A DNA stretch of 54,694 nucleotides from the NCBI GenBank assembly GCA_002238905.1, contig MPNG01000006.1:1-54694 (forward strand). The letters are read 5' to 3'. Numbering within the stretch: position 1 is the stretch's first letter; every line of letters starts with the position of its first letter. Shown piece after piece: positions 8,131-15,713 of this stretch. The DNA comes from Alphaproteobacteria bacterium bin98. Lineage in GTDB: Bacteria > Pseudomonadota > Alphaproteobacteria > Bin98. Made by a program: the position numbers and the translations under genes. Under the pieces are notes generated by a model. The model made no database searches and was not told where the DNA came from. It was given only the letters and a program-made list of their open reading frames with translations.

Positions 8131-9300
8131 ATGGATTGGAAATCTGTTGGTTTAGATCCACAGAAGAAGAATCGTGTTGTTGTTGCGATGTCTGGTGGAG
8201 TTGATAGTTCTGTTGCTGCTGCTATGATGCATGACGCAGGCTTTGACGTTGTTGGTGTCACGCTTAAGCTTTACGATGCGCCGCAAGGCAAGCGGGTTGG
8301 CTCGTGCTGCGCTGGTGTGGATATTTATGATGCTGCTGAAGTTGCTCAAAGTATGGGTTTCCCACACTATGTTTTTGATTATGCAGACCGCTTTAAAGAA
8401 GAGGTGATCGATGATTTTGTTCAAAGCTATCTTCGAGGGGAGACGCCTTTGCCATGTGTGCGTTGCAATCAGAGTGTGAAGTTTAAAGATTTATTGCAAG
8501 CAAGTAAGGATCTTCAAGCGGATGCATTGGTGACAGGGCACTATATTCAAAGAATGGTTGATGAGCGAGGTGTTGCTCAAGCGCATCGCGCTATTGATGA
8601 GCAGAAAGATCAAAGTTATTTTTTGTTTTCCACAACAAAAGAGCAGTTGCAAATGTTGCGTTTCCCGTTGGGTGGAATGTATAAACAAGATATACGAAAA
8701 AAAGCAGATTTTTATGGTCTTTCAGTAGCTGACAAGCCTGATAGTCAAGATATTTGTTTTGTGGGTGGTGGGCGCTATAGTGACGTTATCCTCAAGTTGC
8801 GGCCTGATGCAGGCATTCATGGTTTGATAAAATGCGCAGAAACCGATGATGTTTTGGGTGAACACTCTGGTATTATTCACTATACGGTTGGTCAGCGCAA
8901 AGGGTTGGGAATTTCTGATCATCGCTTTGGCAACGAACCTTTGTACGTCATAAGTTTGGATGCGCAAAAGCATTGCGTTTACGTGGGAAGAAGGCACTTG
9001 CTTCAAAAAAACGCACTGAAGCTTTCAGAGGTGAATTGGCTGGGTGAAGATTTTGAAGGAGAGGTTCATTTACAAGTATCTATCCGCTCAACGCAAAAGC
9101 CTGTCCCTGCAAAGGTGCATATTCGGCAAAATACTGCTATAGTGCTTTTAGATATGGGGGGGGAAGCGATTGCATGTGGTCAAGCGTGCGTTTTTTATGA
9201 TCAAACAAGATTACTCGGCGGAGGATGGATTAGTGATGTCTGTCTTTTTCCCTCAGACCTTGAAAAAAAGGACTGGCTGAAGGGGTGCTTCAGCCAGTAA
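8131..9300 (+). CDS. mnmA: tRNA-specific 2-thiouridylase
   Basis: MnmA puts sulfur on position 2 of wobble uridine in tRNAs for Lys, Glu and Gln, using ATP and a persulfide relay. The 389-residue protein has the PP-loop SGGVDSS (21-27), the first catalytic Cys in PCVRCN and the second in DSQDICFV. The C-terminal domains (YTVGQRKGLGI and later) are complete. ATG 8131 follows the ferredoxin stop almost directly. The last nine codons coincide with a strong hairpin that acts as a terminator on the opposite strand. Confidence 0.97.
   Translation: MDWKSVGLDPQKKNRVVVAMSGGVDSSVAAAMMHDAGFDVVGVTLKLYDAPQGKRVGSCCAGVDIYDAAEVAQSMGFPHYVFDYADRFKEEVIDDFVQSYLRGETPLPCVRCNQSVKFKDLLQASKDLQADALVTGHYIQRMVDERGVAQAHRAIDEQKDQSYFLFSTTKEQLQMLRFPLGGMYKQDIRKKADFYGLSVADKPDSQDICFVGGGRYSDVILKLRPDAGIHGLIKCAETDDVLGEHSGIIHYTVGQRKGLGISDHRFGNEPLYVISLDAQKHCVYVGRRHLLQKNALKLSEVNWLGEDFEGEVHLQVSIRSTQKPVPAKVHIRQNTAIVLLDMGGEAIACGQACVFYDQTRLLGGGWISDVCLFPSDLEKKDWLKGCFSQ
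9263..9297 (-). terminator. Intrinsic terminator of the candidate small RNA
   Basis: Read on the minus strand, CTGGCTGAAG, a 5-base loop and CTTCAGCCAG form a perfect 10-bp stem, followed by TCC and TTTTTTT (9269-9263). On the plus strand there is no T-run after the hairpin, so it points to minus-strand transcription. It lies within the mnmA coding end. Confidence 0.8.
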
Positions 9301-9402
9301 CAGGGAGGCTTCACGTCTAAAAGTTCAAGATCATTTGATCTTGAACGAACGTCATCGGTTTTGCACCGAATAACAACAACCGCTAAAAAACGACTGTCAG
9401 AC
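9263..9402 (-). ncRNA. Candidate small RNA of about 140 nt with an anti-Shine-Dalgarno segment
   Basis: A complete transcription unit is visible on the minus strand: a consensus promoter (9436-9409), a start expected near 9402, an internal perfect hairpin (GTTCAAGATCA and TGATCTTGAAC around a 2-base loop, 9346-9323), and an intrinsic terminator ending in seven T (9297-9263). Between the two hairpins is an unpaired GCCTCCCTG, which can pair with GGGAGG-type ribosome binding sites. That suggests a trans-acting regulator. The RNA's 3' end is also antisense to the last 38 bases of mnmA. It does not resemble tmRNA, 4.5S or 6S RNA in any way I can see, and no ORF longer than 12 codons fits. Existence and function are inferred from sequence only. 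Confidence 0.65.
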
Positions 9403-9408
9403 AAGTAT

Positions 9409-9436
9409 ATTGTACCACGATCTTTCGCTACGTCAA
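9409..9436 (-). promoter_or_regulatory. Sigma-70 promoter of the candidate small RNA
   Basis: On the minus strand TTGACG (9436-9431) is separated by 16 bases from TACAAT (9414-9409). This is one of the best promoter matches in the window, and no minus-strand protein gene follows it. Confidence 0.7.
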
Positions 9437-9541
9437 TCCATATTTTCGAAAGTGTGAAAAAATGATCGAAAGTAAAGATATCCTACATTTCTTTTTAAAT
9501 GCAGGGAAAAAGCATTTTTTGTATGTGCTATTATCATTTCT

Positions 9542-10003
9542 TTGCTATCACTCTCGGTAGGCTTGGTTGCAGAGCATGGCTTTGGTATAAGGCCATGCCA
9601 ATTTTGTTGGTATGAGCGCTATGTTTATCTGGCAATTGTGGCTGTGTCTATTTTCGCACTTTTTTTTAACAAACTTTCTGCAAAACTGATGTCTATGTCT
9701 GTCATATTTATTGTTTTGCTCATTGGTTTGTTTGTGACTGGGTGGCATGTGGCTATAGAGCATGGATGGGCAAGTGATGATGTGTGTGCTGTTTCTGACA
9801 TTTCGTGTGATGAGATTTTGGAGAGTCTCAAAGATTTGAATGATGCAGGTGAGCGTCTGCCATCTTGCGCTAAAGTGCAGATTTATGTTTTAGGTTTGTC
9901 TATGGCGGAATACAATGTTATTGCGCTTCTTTTTTATCTTTTGATGACAGGGAAGATCTTTGAAGTGGTTGTATGCAATAGGAAAAATAAAAATAGCTTA
10001 TAA
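9542..10003 (+). CDS. dsbB: DsbB-like disulfide bond formation protein, probably frameshifted at its N-terminus
   Basis: DsbB reoxidises DsbA in the periplasm and passes electrons to quinone. The readable frame has the first redox pair in RPCQFCWYER, then membrane helices, then a periplasmic loop with the second pair (DVCAV and PSCAKVQ) and a last helix. The frame opens without a normal start: only a TTG at 9542 fits, which cuts the first transmembrane helix. An ATG at 9462 in the neighbouring frame encodes a convincing N-terminus (IESKDILHFFLNAGKKHFLY) that runs out near 9540. One missing T at 9539-9543 would join the two, giving about 180 residues. It may be a recent pseudogene or a slippage site. 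Confidence 0.75.
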   Translation: MLSLSVGLVAEHGFGIRPCQFCWYERYVYLAIVAVSIFALFFNKLSAKLMSMSVIFIVLLIGLFVTGWHVAIEHGWASDDVCAVSDISCDEILESLKDLNDAGERLPSCAKVQIYVLGLSMAEYNVIALLFYLLMTGKIFEVVVCNRKNKNSL

Positions 10004-10123
10004 GAGTCTTGGATTGTGTGGTCGTACTACATAATTGGATTGAATTCTTCCTTTTTGAGAAAATTATGATTTGCCTATCGAAAAATTGTTATATTTTTGC
10101 TATTATCAATATAGGTGCTTTAG

Positions 10124-10200
10124 GCGCTCGTAGCTCAGCTGGACAGAGCACATGAGTCCTAATCTTGGGGTCGGAGGTTCGAATCCTCCCGAGCGCGCCA
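10124..10200 (+). tRNA. tRNA-Arg (anticodon CCT)
   Basis: The 77-base gene has acceptor stem GCGCTCG/CGAGCGC, a T-arm GGAGG-TTCGAAT-CCTCC and an encoded CCA. The anticodon loop GTCCTAA gives CCT (10158-10160), reading AGG. The anticodon stem CATGA/TCTTG has a T:T mismatch in the middle and loop position 32 is G, both unusual. The sequence TGCTATTAT about 20 bases upstream may be an extended -10 promoter. Confidence 0.9.
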
Positions 10201-10210
10201 CCTTAAATTT

Positions 10211-10283
10211 GCCCAGATAGCTCAGTTGGTAGAGCAAGGGACTGAAAATCCCTGTGTCGGTGGTTCGATCCCGCCTCTGGGCA
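10211..10283 (+). tRNA. tRNA-Phe (anticodon GAA)
   Basis: A standard 73-base cloverleaf with acceptor GCCCAGA/TCTGGGC, anticodon loop CTGAAAA (GAA at 10244-10246) and T-arm GGTGG-TTCGATC-CCGCC. The downstream bases read CCT, so CCA is not encoded. It lies 10 bases after tRNA-Arg and is probably cotranscribed with it. Confidence 0.95.
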
Positions 10284-10320
10284 CCTTTCTTTATTGCATA
10301 AAAAAAGTTACAATAATCCT

Positions 10321-10650
10321 GTAGGATGAAGAGGTTGTCGCTTAAAGATTTTTTGAGAGGAAAGTCCGGGCTCTGAAAGGGAGAGATGCTGGATAACGTC
10401 CAGCGAGGGTAACCTTAGGGAAAGTGCCACAGAAAATATACCGCCTTCGGGTAAGGTTGAAATGGTGCGGTAAGAGCGCACCGCTTCGCTGGTGACAGCG
10501 AAGGCAGGGCAAACCCCATCTAGAGCAAGGTTAAAAAAGATAATTGCATTCCCTTATGCTTATTATCGTGGTGAACCGCACAAGCGTTTTAGTAATAAAG
10601 CGTGAAGATGAATGGCAACTGAAACAAAACCCGGCTTACCTTTGTCCTAC
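10321..10650 (+). ncRNA. rnpB: RNase P RNA
   Basis: This is the catalytic RNA that removes 5' leaders from tRNA precursors. Universal RNase P elements are present in order: GAGGAAAGTCCGGGCTC (about 10355), AGGGAAAGTGCCACAGAAA, AAACCCCATC with GAGCAAG, and the closing segment AACAAAACCCGGCTTA (about 10624-10639). The P1 helix pairs GTAGGAT (10321-10327) with GTCCTAC (10644-10650), which sets the approximate ends. It follows two tRNA genes and precedes a small exported-protein gene. Confidence 0.95.
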
Positions 10651-10667
10651 GCTGGAGAGGTGTTTGC

Positions 10668-11141
10668 GTGTTTTATATTTTGATTTTTTCTCTTTTAGCC
10701 AATTCTGTGCAGGCAGGTTTTCTTGATACACTGAAAAATGTTGCGAGTAGTGTCGGTCGAGGTGTGGCAGGCGCTGCAGCGCATGGTGTGGCTATGCAGT
10801 ATGGCGGCGGCTATGGCGGTGGCTTTGGCGGTCCTTATGCGCGCGGCGGTATGGGTATGATGGGCGGCATGCCTGGCATGGGTATGCAGTATGGCGGCGG
10901 CTATGGCGGTCCTTATGCGCGCGGCGGTATGATGGGCGGCATGCCTGGTATGGGTATGATGGGCGGCATGCCTGGCATGGGCATGATGGGCGGCATGCCT
11001 GGCATGGGCATGGGCATGGGTGGTATGCCCATGGGTGGTGGATATGGTATGCCAGGCGGTGGGTTTGGTATGCCCCTGAGCCCTGGTGCTATGCCTGTCC
11101 AGTCAGGTGGTGCTGCTGGCGGTGGAGTTTTTGGTTATTAA
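10668..11141 (+). CDS. Exported Gly/Met-rich low-complexity protein
   Basis: The 157-residue product starts at a GTG with GGAGAGG seven bases upstream. Residues 1-16 (MFYILIFSLLANSVQA) are a signal peptide, followed by FLDTLKNVASSVGRGVAG and then a tail made almost only of Gly, Met, Pro, Tyr and Ala with MMGGMPGMG and YGGGYGG repeats. It has no Cys. Such tails could bind metal through Met residues or form a flexible surface coat, but I know of no specific family. The coding is clearly more GC-rich than its neighbours. It begins 18 bases after the RNase P RNA. Confidence 0.8.
   Translation: MFYILIFSLLANSVQAGFLDTLKNVASSVGRGVAGAAAHGVAMQYGGGYGGGFGGPYARGGMGMMGGMPGMGMQYGGGYGGPYARGGMMGGMPGMGMMGGMPGMGMMGGMPGMGMGMGGMPMGGGYGMPGGGFGMPLSPGAMPVQSGGAAGGGVFGY
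10797..11009 (+). repeat. Tandem repeats in the Gly/Met-rich protein
   Basis: Two longer units (from about 10797 and about 10885) each encode QYGGGYGG ... PYARGGM. They are followed by three 27-base units encoding MMGGMPGMG at 10929-10955, 10956-10982 and 10983-11009, the last two identical. Copy number may vary between strains. Confidence 0.85.
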
Positions 11142-11188
11142 GCTTGCTTTCTTATGCAGGAAGGGGTATGATGTCCATGGTTGATTGA

Positions 11189-11266
11189 GGGCGATTAGCT
11201 CAGTTGGTTTAGAGCATCTCGTTTACACCGAGGGGGCCGGCGGTTCGAGTCCGTCATCGCCCACCA
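11189..11266 (+). tRNA. tRNA-Val (anticodon TAC)
   Basis: The 78-base gene has acceptor GGGCGAT/ATCGCCC, anticodon loop TTTACAC (TAC at 11224-11226), T-arm GGCGG-TTCGAGT-CCGTC and an encoded CCA. tRNA-Asp follows with only one base between them. Confidence 0.95.
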
Positions 11267-11267
11267 C

Positions 11268-11345
11268 GGGGGTGTAGCTCAGTTTGGTTAGAGCGCTGGC
11301 CTGTCAAGCCGGAGGTCGCGAGTTCGAGTCTCGTCACTCCCGCCA
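11268..11345 (+). tRNA. tRNA-Asp (anticodon GTC)
   Basis: The 78-base gene has acceptor GGGGGTG/CACTCCC with one G:T pair, anticodon loop CTGTCAA (GTC at 11303-11305), discriminator G and an encoded CCA. The tandem Val-Asp pair leads directly into rpmF and is probably cotranscribed with it. Confidence 0.95.
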
Positions 11346-11372
11346 CTCAACATATGACAAGTAAGGAAAAAA

Positions 11373-11555
11373 ATGGCAGTTCCGAAGAAAAAAATATCAA
11401 AAAGCCGACGAGGCATGCGACGTGCGCATGATGCACTTAAAGTTCCTATGAACTTCATGGAGTGTCAGGAGTGTGGTGAGCTGAAACGCTCTCATCACAT
11501 TTGTGTTCGTTGTGGATTCTATCGTGATCAAAAAATCATTGAAACAGGATCATAA
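11373..11555 (+). CDS. rpmF: 50S ribosomal protein L32
   Basis: The 60-residue protein begins [17 protein letters not shown], the hallmark of L32. It has a zinc-ribbon with CQEC and CVRC pairs. A Shine-Dalgarno-like AGTAAGGA precedes the ATG. As in many bacteria it is paired with plsX, whose start lies within the 3' end of this gene. Confidence 0.97.
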   Translation: MAVPKKKISKSRRGMRRAHDALKVPMNFMECQECGELKRSHHICVRCGFYRDQKIIETGS

Positions 11556-12564
11556 GCCTACCATAGCTGTAGATATCATGGGGGGAGAATTTGCCCCTAT
11601 ATGTATTATTAATGCCCTCGAAGATTTTTTGAGAAAACAAGGCGAAGAAGTTTGCCACTTTTTTCTTTTTGGCACACAGGCTGCATCAGATTTAATAGTG
11701 TCCGAAGGCGCTCTTTCTCGCTGTAGCTCCTTTTATATCACAAAAGATGTCCTTTCTGATAATGCAAAGCCTACTGAGGTTCTGCGCGCATCAAAAGATT
11801 ATAGCATGCGCCGCGCTGTTGAAGCTGTGGCTGAAGGGCGTGCTGACGCTGTATTGAGTGCCGGCAATACCGGAGGCTATATGGTAGCCTCGAAACTTCT
11901 TTTGAAAGCTTTTGAAGGAGTTGGTAGACCATGTTTGGCTGGCATGTGGCCGCACAGAAAAGGCTACTCTATCGTCGCAGATCTTGGAGCCAATGCGACA
12001 TTAACGTCTGATTTACTCATACAACACTCTCTTCTTGCATCCGCTTTATTCCAAGCTATGGAGCTTGGCGCGCAAATGCGCTTAGGTATTTTGAATATTG
12101 GTGAGGAAGATACCAAGGGAGCTAAAGAGCTTTTGGAGTCAAAAGAAGCTCTGCAAAAAATGGAAGTTTTTGACAGTGTAGAATTTTTGGAAGCTAATAA
12201 AGTTTTTCAAGGGTATTGCGATGTTATTATTACAGATGGATTTACAGGAAATGTCATGCTTAAATGCGCTGAAGGAACGGTGCACTTCATCTTTGAGTGT
12301 ATAAGAAAAGCTTTTTCAGGCACTCTGTTTTCAAAACTGATTGGTTTGTTGGCGCGGCCTTTGCTGCGTAAAGAGTTTGCTATTTTGGACCCTGACAAGT
12401 ACAATGCCGCCATTCTTCTTGGATTAAAAAGTCCCGCTATTAAAATGCATGGCAGCTCTAAAGAAAGCGCTATTTCAGACGGGTTGGCGATGAGTTTTCG
12501 TTTGCTGAGAGTGGATGTGAATGCGCTTTTGAAAGAAAGGCTTAAAAAGCTTCCTAATGCATAA
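11524..12564 (+). CDS. plsX: Phosphate acyltransferase
   Basis: PlsX converts acyl-ACP to acyl-phosphate, the donor for PlsY in phospholipid synthesis. The family start motif reads DIMGGEFAP (usually D-x-MGGD-x-AP), followed by GNTGGYM, LGANA and [10 protein letters not shown]. The protein is full length (about 346 residues). No ATG is available; the GTG at 11524 is my choice, with GTG 11503 or TTG 11539 as alternatives, all overlapping or abutting the rpmF end. The usual downstream partner fabH is absent and a tRNA gene follows. Confidence 0.93.
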   Translation: MIKKSLKQDHKPTIAVDIMGGEFAPICIINALEDFLRKQGEEVCHFFLFGTQAASDLIVSEGALSRCSSFYITKDVLSDNAKPTEVLRASKDYSMRRAVEAVAEGRADAVLSAGNTGGYMVASKLLLKAFEGVGRPCLAGMWPHRKGYSIVADLGANATLTSDLLIQHSLLASALFQAMELGAQMRLGILNIGEEDTKGAKELLESKEALQKMEVFDSVEFLEANKVFQGYCDVIITDGFTGNVMLKCAEGTVHFIFECIRKAFSGTLFSKLIGLLARPLLRKEFAILDPDKYNAAILLGLKSPAIKMHGSSKESAISDGLAMSFRLLRVDVNALLKERLKKLPNA

Positions 12565-12619
12565 ATTTATGTAGCATTCCTCTGATTTTTGATGATATCA
12601 TGATGTGGTTGTAATTTGC

Positions 12620-12693
12620 CGGAACGTGGCGCAGCCTGGTAGCGCACTACGCTGGGGGTGTAGGGGTCGTGGGTTCAAATCCCGCCGTTCCGA
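12620..12693 (+). tRNA. tRNA-Pro (anticodon GGG)
   Basis: The 74-base gene has acceptor CGGAACG/CGTTCCG, D-stem GCGC/GCGC, anticodon stem CTACG/TGTAG and loop CTGGGGG with anticodon GGG (12654-12656). The T-arm is GTGGG-TTCAAAT-CCCGC. CCA is not encoded. Confidence 0.92.
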
Positions 12694-12709
12694 TAGGTGT
12701 TATTCTAAC

Positions 12710-14005
12710 ATGAGATTTTCTTTAGGATTTAAAATATTCCCAGCTCCTGTTTTGCTGAGCTTTGTTTTTGTGGTGATATCGCAAGGATTGCTTGTAGCAT
12801 TTTTGCCTCTTTATGCGCCTTCTATTTTAGAAAATTCTTTTTTTATAGGTGCTCTCTACTCTTCGTATTTTTTTGGTATGCTTGTTGGTAGCTTGAGTAT
12901 TGAAAAATGGCTTGATCAGTATGGCCAAAAGCTTGTTTTGTGCATTCTATTTTCTATTTTGCCGCTCACAACCGTCTTGATGAGCTTGTTGCGCGATCCA
13001 GTTACATGGGTGCTGATGCGCTGCGTTGCTGGTGTTGCTATGGGTGGTAGTTTTATTGTCTGTGAGATGTGTGCATTGACGGTAGCAGAAAACAAGAGAA
13101 GACCGGCTCTTGCGGTTTACTTTTTTACGCTTTATGGAGGCATGACTCTGGGTGCATCCTTGATCAAATTACACACGGAATCCACAACTATTGATCATCA
13201 TGCTGCGAGTTTATATTTTTTCACACTCCTTTTCTTTCAGTGTCTTTCCGTTTTGTTTTCTTCTTTGATTAAGCCGATGCACATGGAGTCATCTCCTGGG
13301 ATTCCTTATCTATCATTGGCTAAGAAAATATTGCCTTCGATTATTATCGCTTTTATGGGAGGAAGCTTAATTGGCTCGGCTTCGGCTCATATTCCAAGTT
13401 TTTCCGCTAGTATGGGTTACTCCATGTCTTACACATCTATTTTTGTGACAGTGGCTGTTACAGGGGGTGCGTTGGCGTGTTTTCCCGCAGCGCGTATTGC
13501 GCAATGGCAGGGTGATATGCGGACTATTCTGACATTTATGTTAGGTGGTATTTTTTGTGACTCTATTTTTGCCAATTTTGATTTATTGCCTTCCTGGAGT
13601 ACATTGGCGGTCTTGTTTGTCGCCGTTGGTTCTGGTTATCCGCTTTATATGTTGAGTTTAAGCCGCGCAAGTTTAGAAAGTAAGCAAACAAAAGATTTTG
13701 TGCGTTTTGCCGCTGTTTTGGGCATCGCGTTTTCATGCGGTGCTGTTTTTGGGCCTATGTTTTCTTCGGCGTTTATTCAAAGTAATACGAAAGGATTATT
13801 CTGGAGTAATATTTTCTTGAAAGCAGTCATTGTGCTGTATTTGATTTTTTCATCTGAGTTAAAAAAGAAAAAACTCTGCACGTCTAACGATTCTGCTTTA
13901 AACGCTGCTATCATGGGGCAATCCAGCATTTTTTCTGGTGCTATACGCAGATCTGTAGGGAAGAAAAATAGAAAAAGGATTGACAAGAGGGTAAAAAAAG
14001 GTTAA
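12710..14005 (+). CDS. MFS transporter
   Basis: The 431-residue protein has about twelve hydrophobic helices in two halves and belongs to the major facilitator superfamily. Between helices 2 and 3 it has the segment EKWLDQYGQK in place of the usual G-x3-D-R-x-G-R-K loop, and RCVAGVAMGGSFIVCE in helix 4-5 resembles YcaD-type sugar/drug transporters. The substrate cannot be named. The ATG at 12710 is chosen because the longer reading frame would cross the tRNA-Pro gene. The C-terminus is a basic tail (KKNRKRIDKRVKKG). Confidence 0.85.
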   Translation: MRFSLGFKIFPAPVLLSFVFVVISQGLLVAFLPLYAPSILENSFFIGALYSSYFFGMLVGSLSIEKWLDQYGQKLVLCILFSILPLTTVLMSLLRDPVTWVLMRCVAGVAMGGSFIVCEMCALTVAENKRRPALAVYFFTLYGGMTLGASLIKLHTESTTIDHHAASLYFFTLLFFQCLSVLFSSLIKPMHMESSPGIPYLSLAKKILPSIIIAFMGGSLIGSASAHIPSFSASMGYSMSYTSIFVTVAVTGGALACFPAARIAQWQGDMRTILTFMLGGIFCDSIFANFDLLPSWSTLAVLFVAVGSGYPLYMLSLSRASLESKQTKDFVRFAAVLGIAFSCGAVFGPMFSSAFIQSNTKGLFWSNIFLKAVIVLYLIFSSELKKKKLCTSNDSALNAAIMGQSSIFSGAIRRSVGKKNRKRIDKRVKKG

Positions 14006-14025
14006 TAATTCCTATAGGGTTTTGA

Positions 14026-14484
14026 ATGCAACAGAAGACTTTTGTTTTAAAGCAAAGAGATATAAAAAAGGACTGGCACATTATTGATGCTGAGTCGGTG
14101 GTGCTTGGTAGATTGGCAACGCGTATTGCGACCATTCTGCGTGGTAAGCACAAAGTAAGCTACTCTCCAAATATGGATTGTGGTGATAAAGTTATTGTTA
14201 TTAACGCACGTAAGATTTTTTTGACAGGGAAAAAATATCATGATGATGTTATGTACTACCACACAGGGTATCCTGGAAGCGTTAAGGCGCGCACAATGAG
14301 GGATAGATTGGAGGGCAAGCGTCCAGAAGATGTTTTGCGCCGATGTGTGGAGCACATGATTCCCAAAGGTCCATTGCGTGAAAGGCAAATGCGTAGCTTG
14401 TACGTTTATGCTGATGCAGATCATGCACAAAGCGCGCAAAAGCCAAAAGTATTAGATGTATCAGAAATTAAGCGAGAGCAGTAA
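14026..14484 (+). CDS. rplM: 50S ribosomal protein L13
   Basis: An early-assembly protein of the large subunit. The 152-residue product shows WHIIDAESVVLGRLATRIA near the N-terminus and HMIPKGPLRERQMRSLYVYA near the C-terminus, both diagnostic. It is followed directly, with no gap, by rpsI, the standard pair. Confidence 0.97.
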   Translation: MQQKTFVLKQRDIKKDWHIIDAESVVLGRLATRIATILRGKHKVSYSPNMDCGDKVIVINARKIFLTGKKYHDDVMYYHTGYPGSVKARTMRDRLEGKRPEDVLRRCVEHMIPKGPLRERQMRSLYVYADADHAQSAQKPKVLDVSEIKREQ

Positions 14485-15000
14485 ATGAGTGACGGTTTAA
14501 ACTTAGAAAAGCACTTACAAGTAGCGCCAGAGATCAAAACGATCGCGGCTGACGCAGTAGAGCCACCAGTTGAACAAGAAAATGCCCCTGTATATGAGCG
14601 ATGCGTAGATGACTTAGGTCGCAGCTCTGCCACAGGAAAAAGAAAAGATGCAGTTGTGCGTGTTTGGCTTTCTTCAGGAAAAGGTGAGTTTGTTATTAAT
14701 GGCAAGGACTACACAGAGTATTTTAAAAGAAAAACACACCAAATTGTTTTGAATTCTCCTTTTGTATGTATTGATAGAATTAGTAAATACAATATTAAAG
14801 CAACCGCCACCGGTGGTGGAAGCACAGGGCAAGCGGAGGCGCTGCGCATTGGAATTTCTAGAGCGTTAGTGGCTTTTGATCCATCTTGTCGCCCTCTTTT
14901 GAAGGCAGCAGGATATTTGCGCCGTGACAGTCGTATTGTTGAGCGTAAAAAGTATGGTCAAAAGAAGGCGCGTAAGAGATTCCAGTTCTCCAAACGTTAA
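14485..15000 (+). CDS. rpsI: 30S ribosomal protein S9 with N-terminal extension
   Basis: The S9 core starts near residue 45 (GRSSATGKRKDAVVRVWL) and ends with the conserved KKARKRFQFSKR tail, which reaches toward the P-site tRNA. The product has 171 residues, about 40 more than a typical S9, because of an acidic N-terminal extension as seen in some alphaproteobacteria. The ATG directly follows the rplM stop. sodB starts one base after its stop. Confidence 0.96.
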   Translation: MSDGLNLEKHLQVAPEIKTIAADAVEPPVEQENAPVYERCVDDLGRSSATGKRKDAVVRVWLSSGKGEFVINGKDYTEYFKRKTHQIVLNSPFVCIDRISKYNIKATATGGGSTGQAEALRIGISRALVAFDPSCRPLLKAAGYLRRDSRIVERKKYGQKKARKRFQFSKR

Positions 15001-15001
15001 G

Positions 15002-15604
15002 ATGGCACAATTTCAATTACCACTTTTACCGTATGAAAAAAATGCTCTGGAGCCTCATATTTCTGAGAAGACGTTAACATTTCACTATGAAAAGCATCAT
15101 GCAGGTTATCTAGCAAAGCTGAACGGTCTTATGGAGTCAGCTCCCTTTGACGCTAATAGCTTAGAAGATGTTATTGTTCAATCGTCAAAAAATGAAGAGT
15201 ACTCTGCTATTTTTAATAATGCGGCGCAAGTCTGGAATCATAGTTTCTACTGGGAATCAATGTCACCAAAAGGTGGTGGACAGCCTACAGGTGTGATGCT
15301 GGATTTAATACTGCAAAGCTTTGGAAGCTATGATAGTTTTGTGAAAGAATTTACTAATCTTGGCATGGGGCAATTTGGTAGCGGATGGGTGTGGCTTGTG
15401 CTTCGTAAAGATCTTTTGCATGTGACGAAAACGCCTAATGCCCACTCTCCAATTGAGCAAGGAATTCGTCCATTGTTGGTATGCGATGTGTGGGAGCACG
15501 CCTATTATTTAGAATATCAAAATCGTCGTGCAGATTATTTGAGCGTTTTCTTGAACCACTTAGTGAATTGGGAAAAAGCCCAAGAACGTTTTCAAAATAT
15601 ATAG
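15002..15604 (+). CDS. sodB: Superoxide dismutase, Fe type
   Basis: SodB converts superoxide to peroxide and oxygen in the cytosol. The 200-residue protein has the metal ligands His28 (FHYEKHH), His80 (QVWNHSFYW), Asp162 and His166 (DVWEHAYY). The AAQVWNHSFYW context indicates the Fe form. The ATG lies one base after the rpsI stop, so it is probably cotranscribed with the ribosomal genes. It is the intact copy; a decayed second copy lies at about 16684-17160. Confidence 0.95.
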   Translation: MAQFQLPLLPYEKNALEPHISEKTLTFHYEKHHAGYLAKLNGLMESAPFDANSLEDVIVQSSKNEEYSAIFNNAAQVWNHSFYWESMSPKGGGQPTGVMLDLILQSFGSYDSFVKEFTNLGMGQFGSGWVWLVLRKDLLHVTKTPNAHSPIEQGIRPLLVCDVWEHAYYLEYQNRRADYLSVFLNHLVNWEKAQERFQNI

Positions 15605-15684
15605 ATTTCTGTTAAACATAAATTTTCATTCTTTCTTTTAAACGGATGCTGTTGAAATTCCATTATAGCTTTTGAGTATCGTGC

Positions 15685-15690
15685 TATAAT
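15685..15690 (+). promoter_or_regulatory. Extended -10 promoter of the first gatC
   Basis: TGCTATAAT (15682-15690) is an extended -10 element, about 24 bases upstream of the gatC start at 15714. The region at -35 reads TTATAG and is poor. The second gatC copy has the same element with a better -35. Confidence 0.6.
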
Positions 15691-15713
15691 ACACTGAGAA
15701 AGATGGGGTGGTA

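Noticed and set aside
9300-9420. Possible tmRNA piece, 4.5S RNA or 6S RNA downstream of mnmA
   Set aside because: No tag reading frame starting with Ala and ending in Ala-Ala, no acceptor/T-arm, no SRP tetraloop motif and no long closing stem were found; the region is better explained as an unassigned small RNA on the minus strand.
10544-10726. Open frame of 60 codons at the RNase P RNA 3' end
   Set aside because: It lies in the conserved 3' part of the RNase P RNA and overlaps the better-supported Gly/Met protein start.
12605-12709. Longer N-terminus for the MFS transporter
   Set aside because: The extension would translate the tRNA-Pro gene; ATG 12710 gives a normal first helix.
14924-15001. 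Longer N-terminus for SodB
   Set aside because: The extra 26 residues come from the rpsI 3' end in another frame; ATG 15002 matches the family start.
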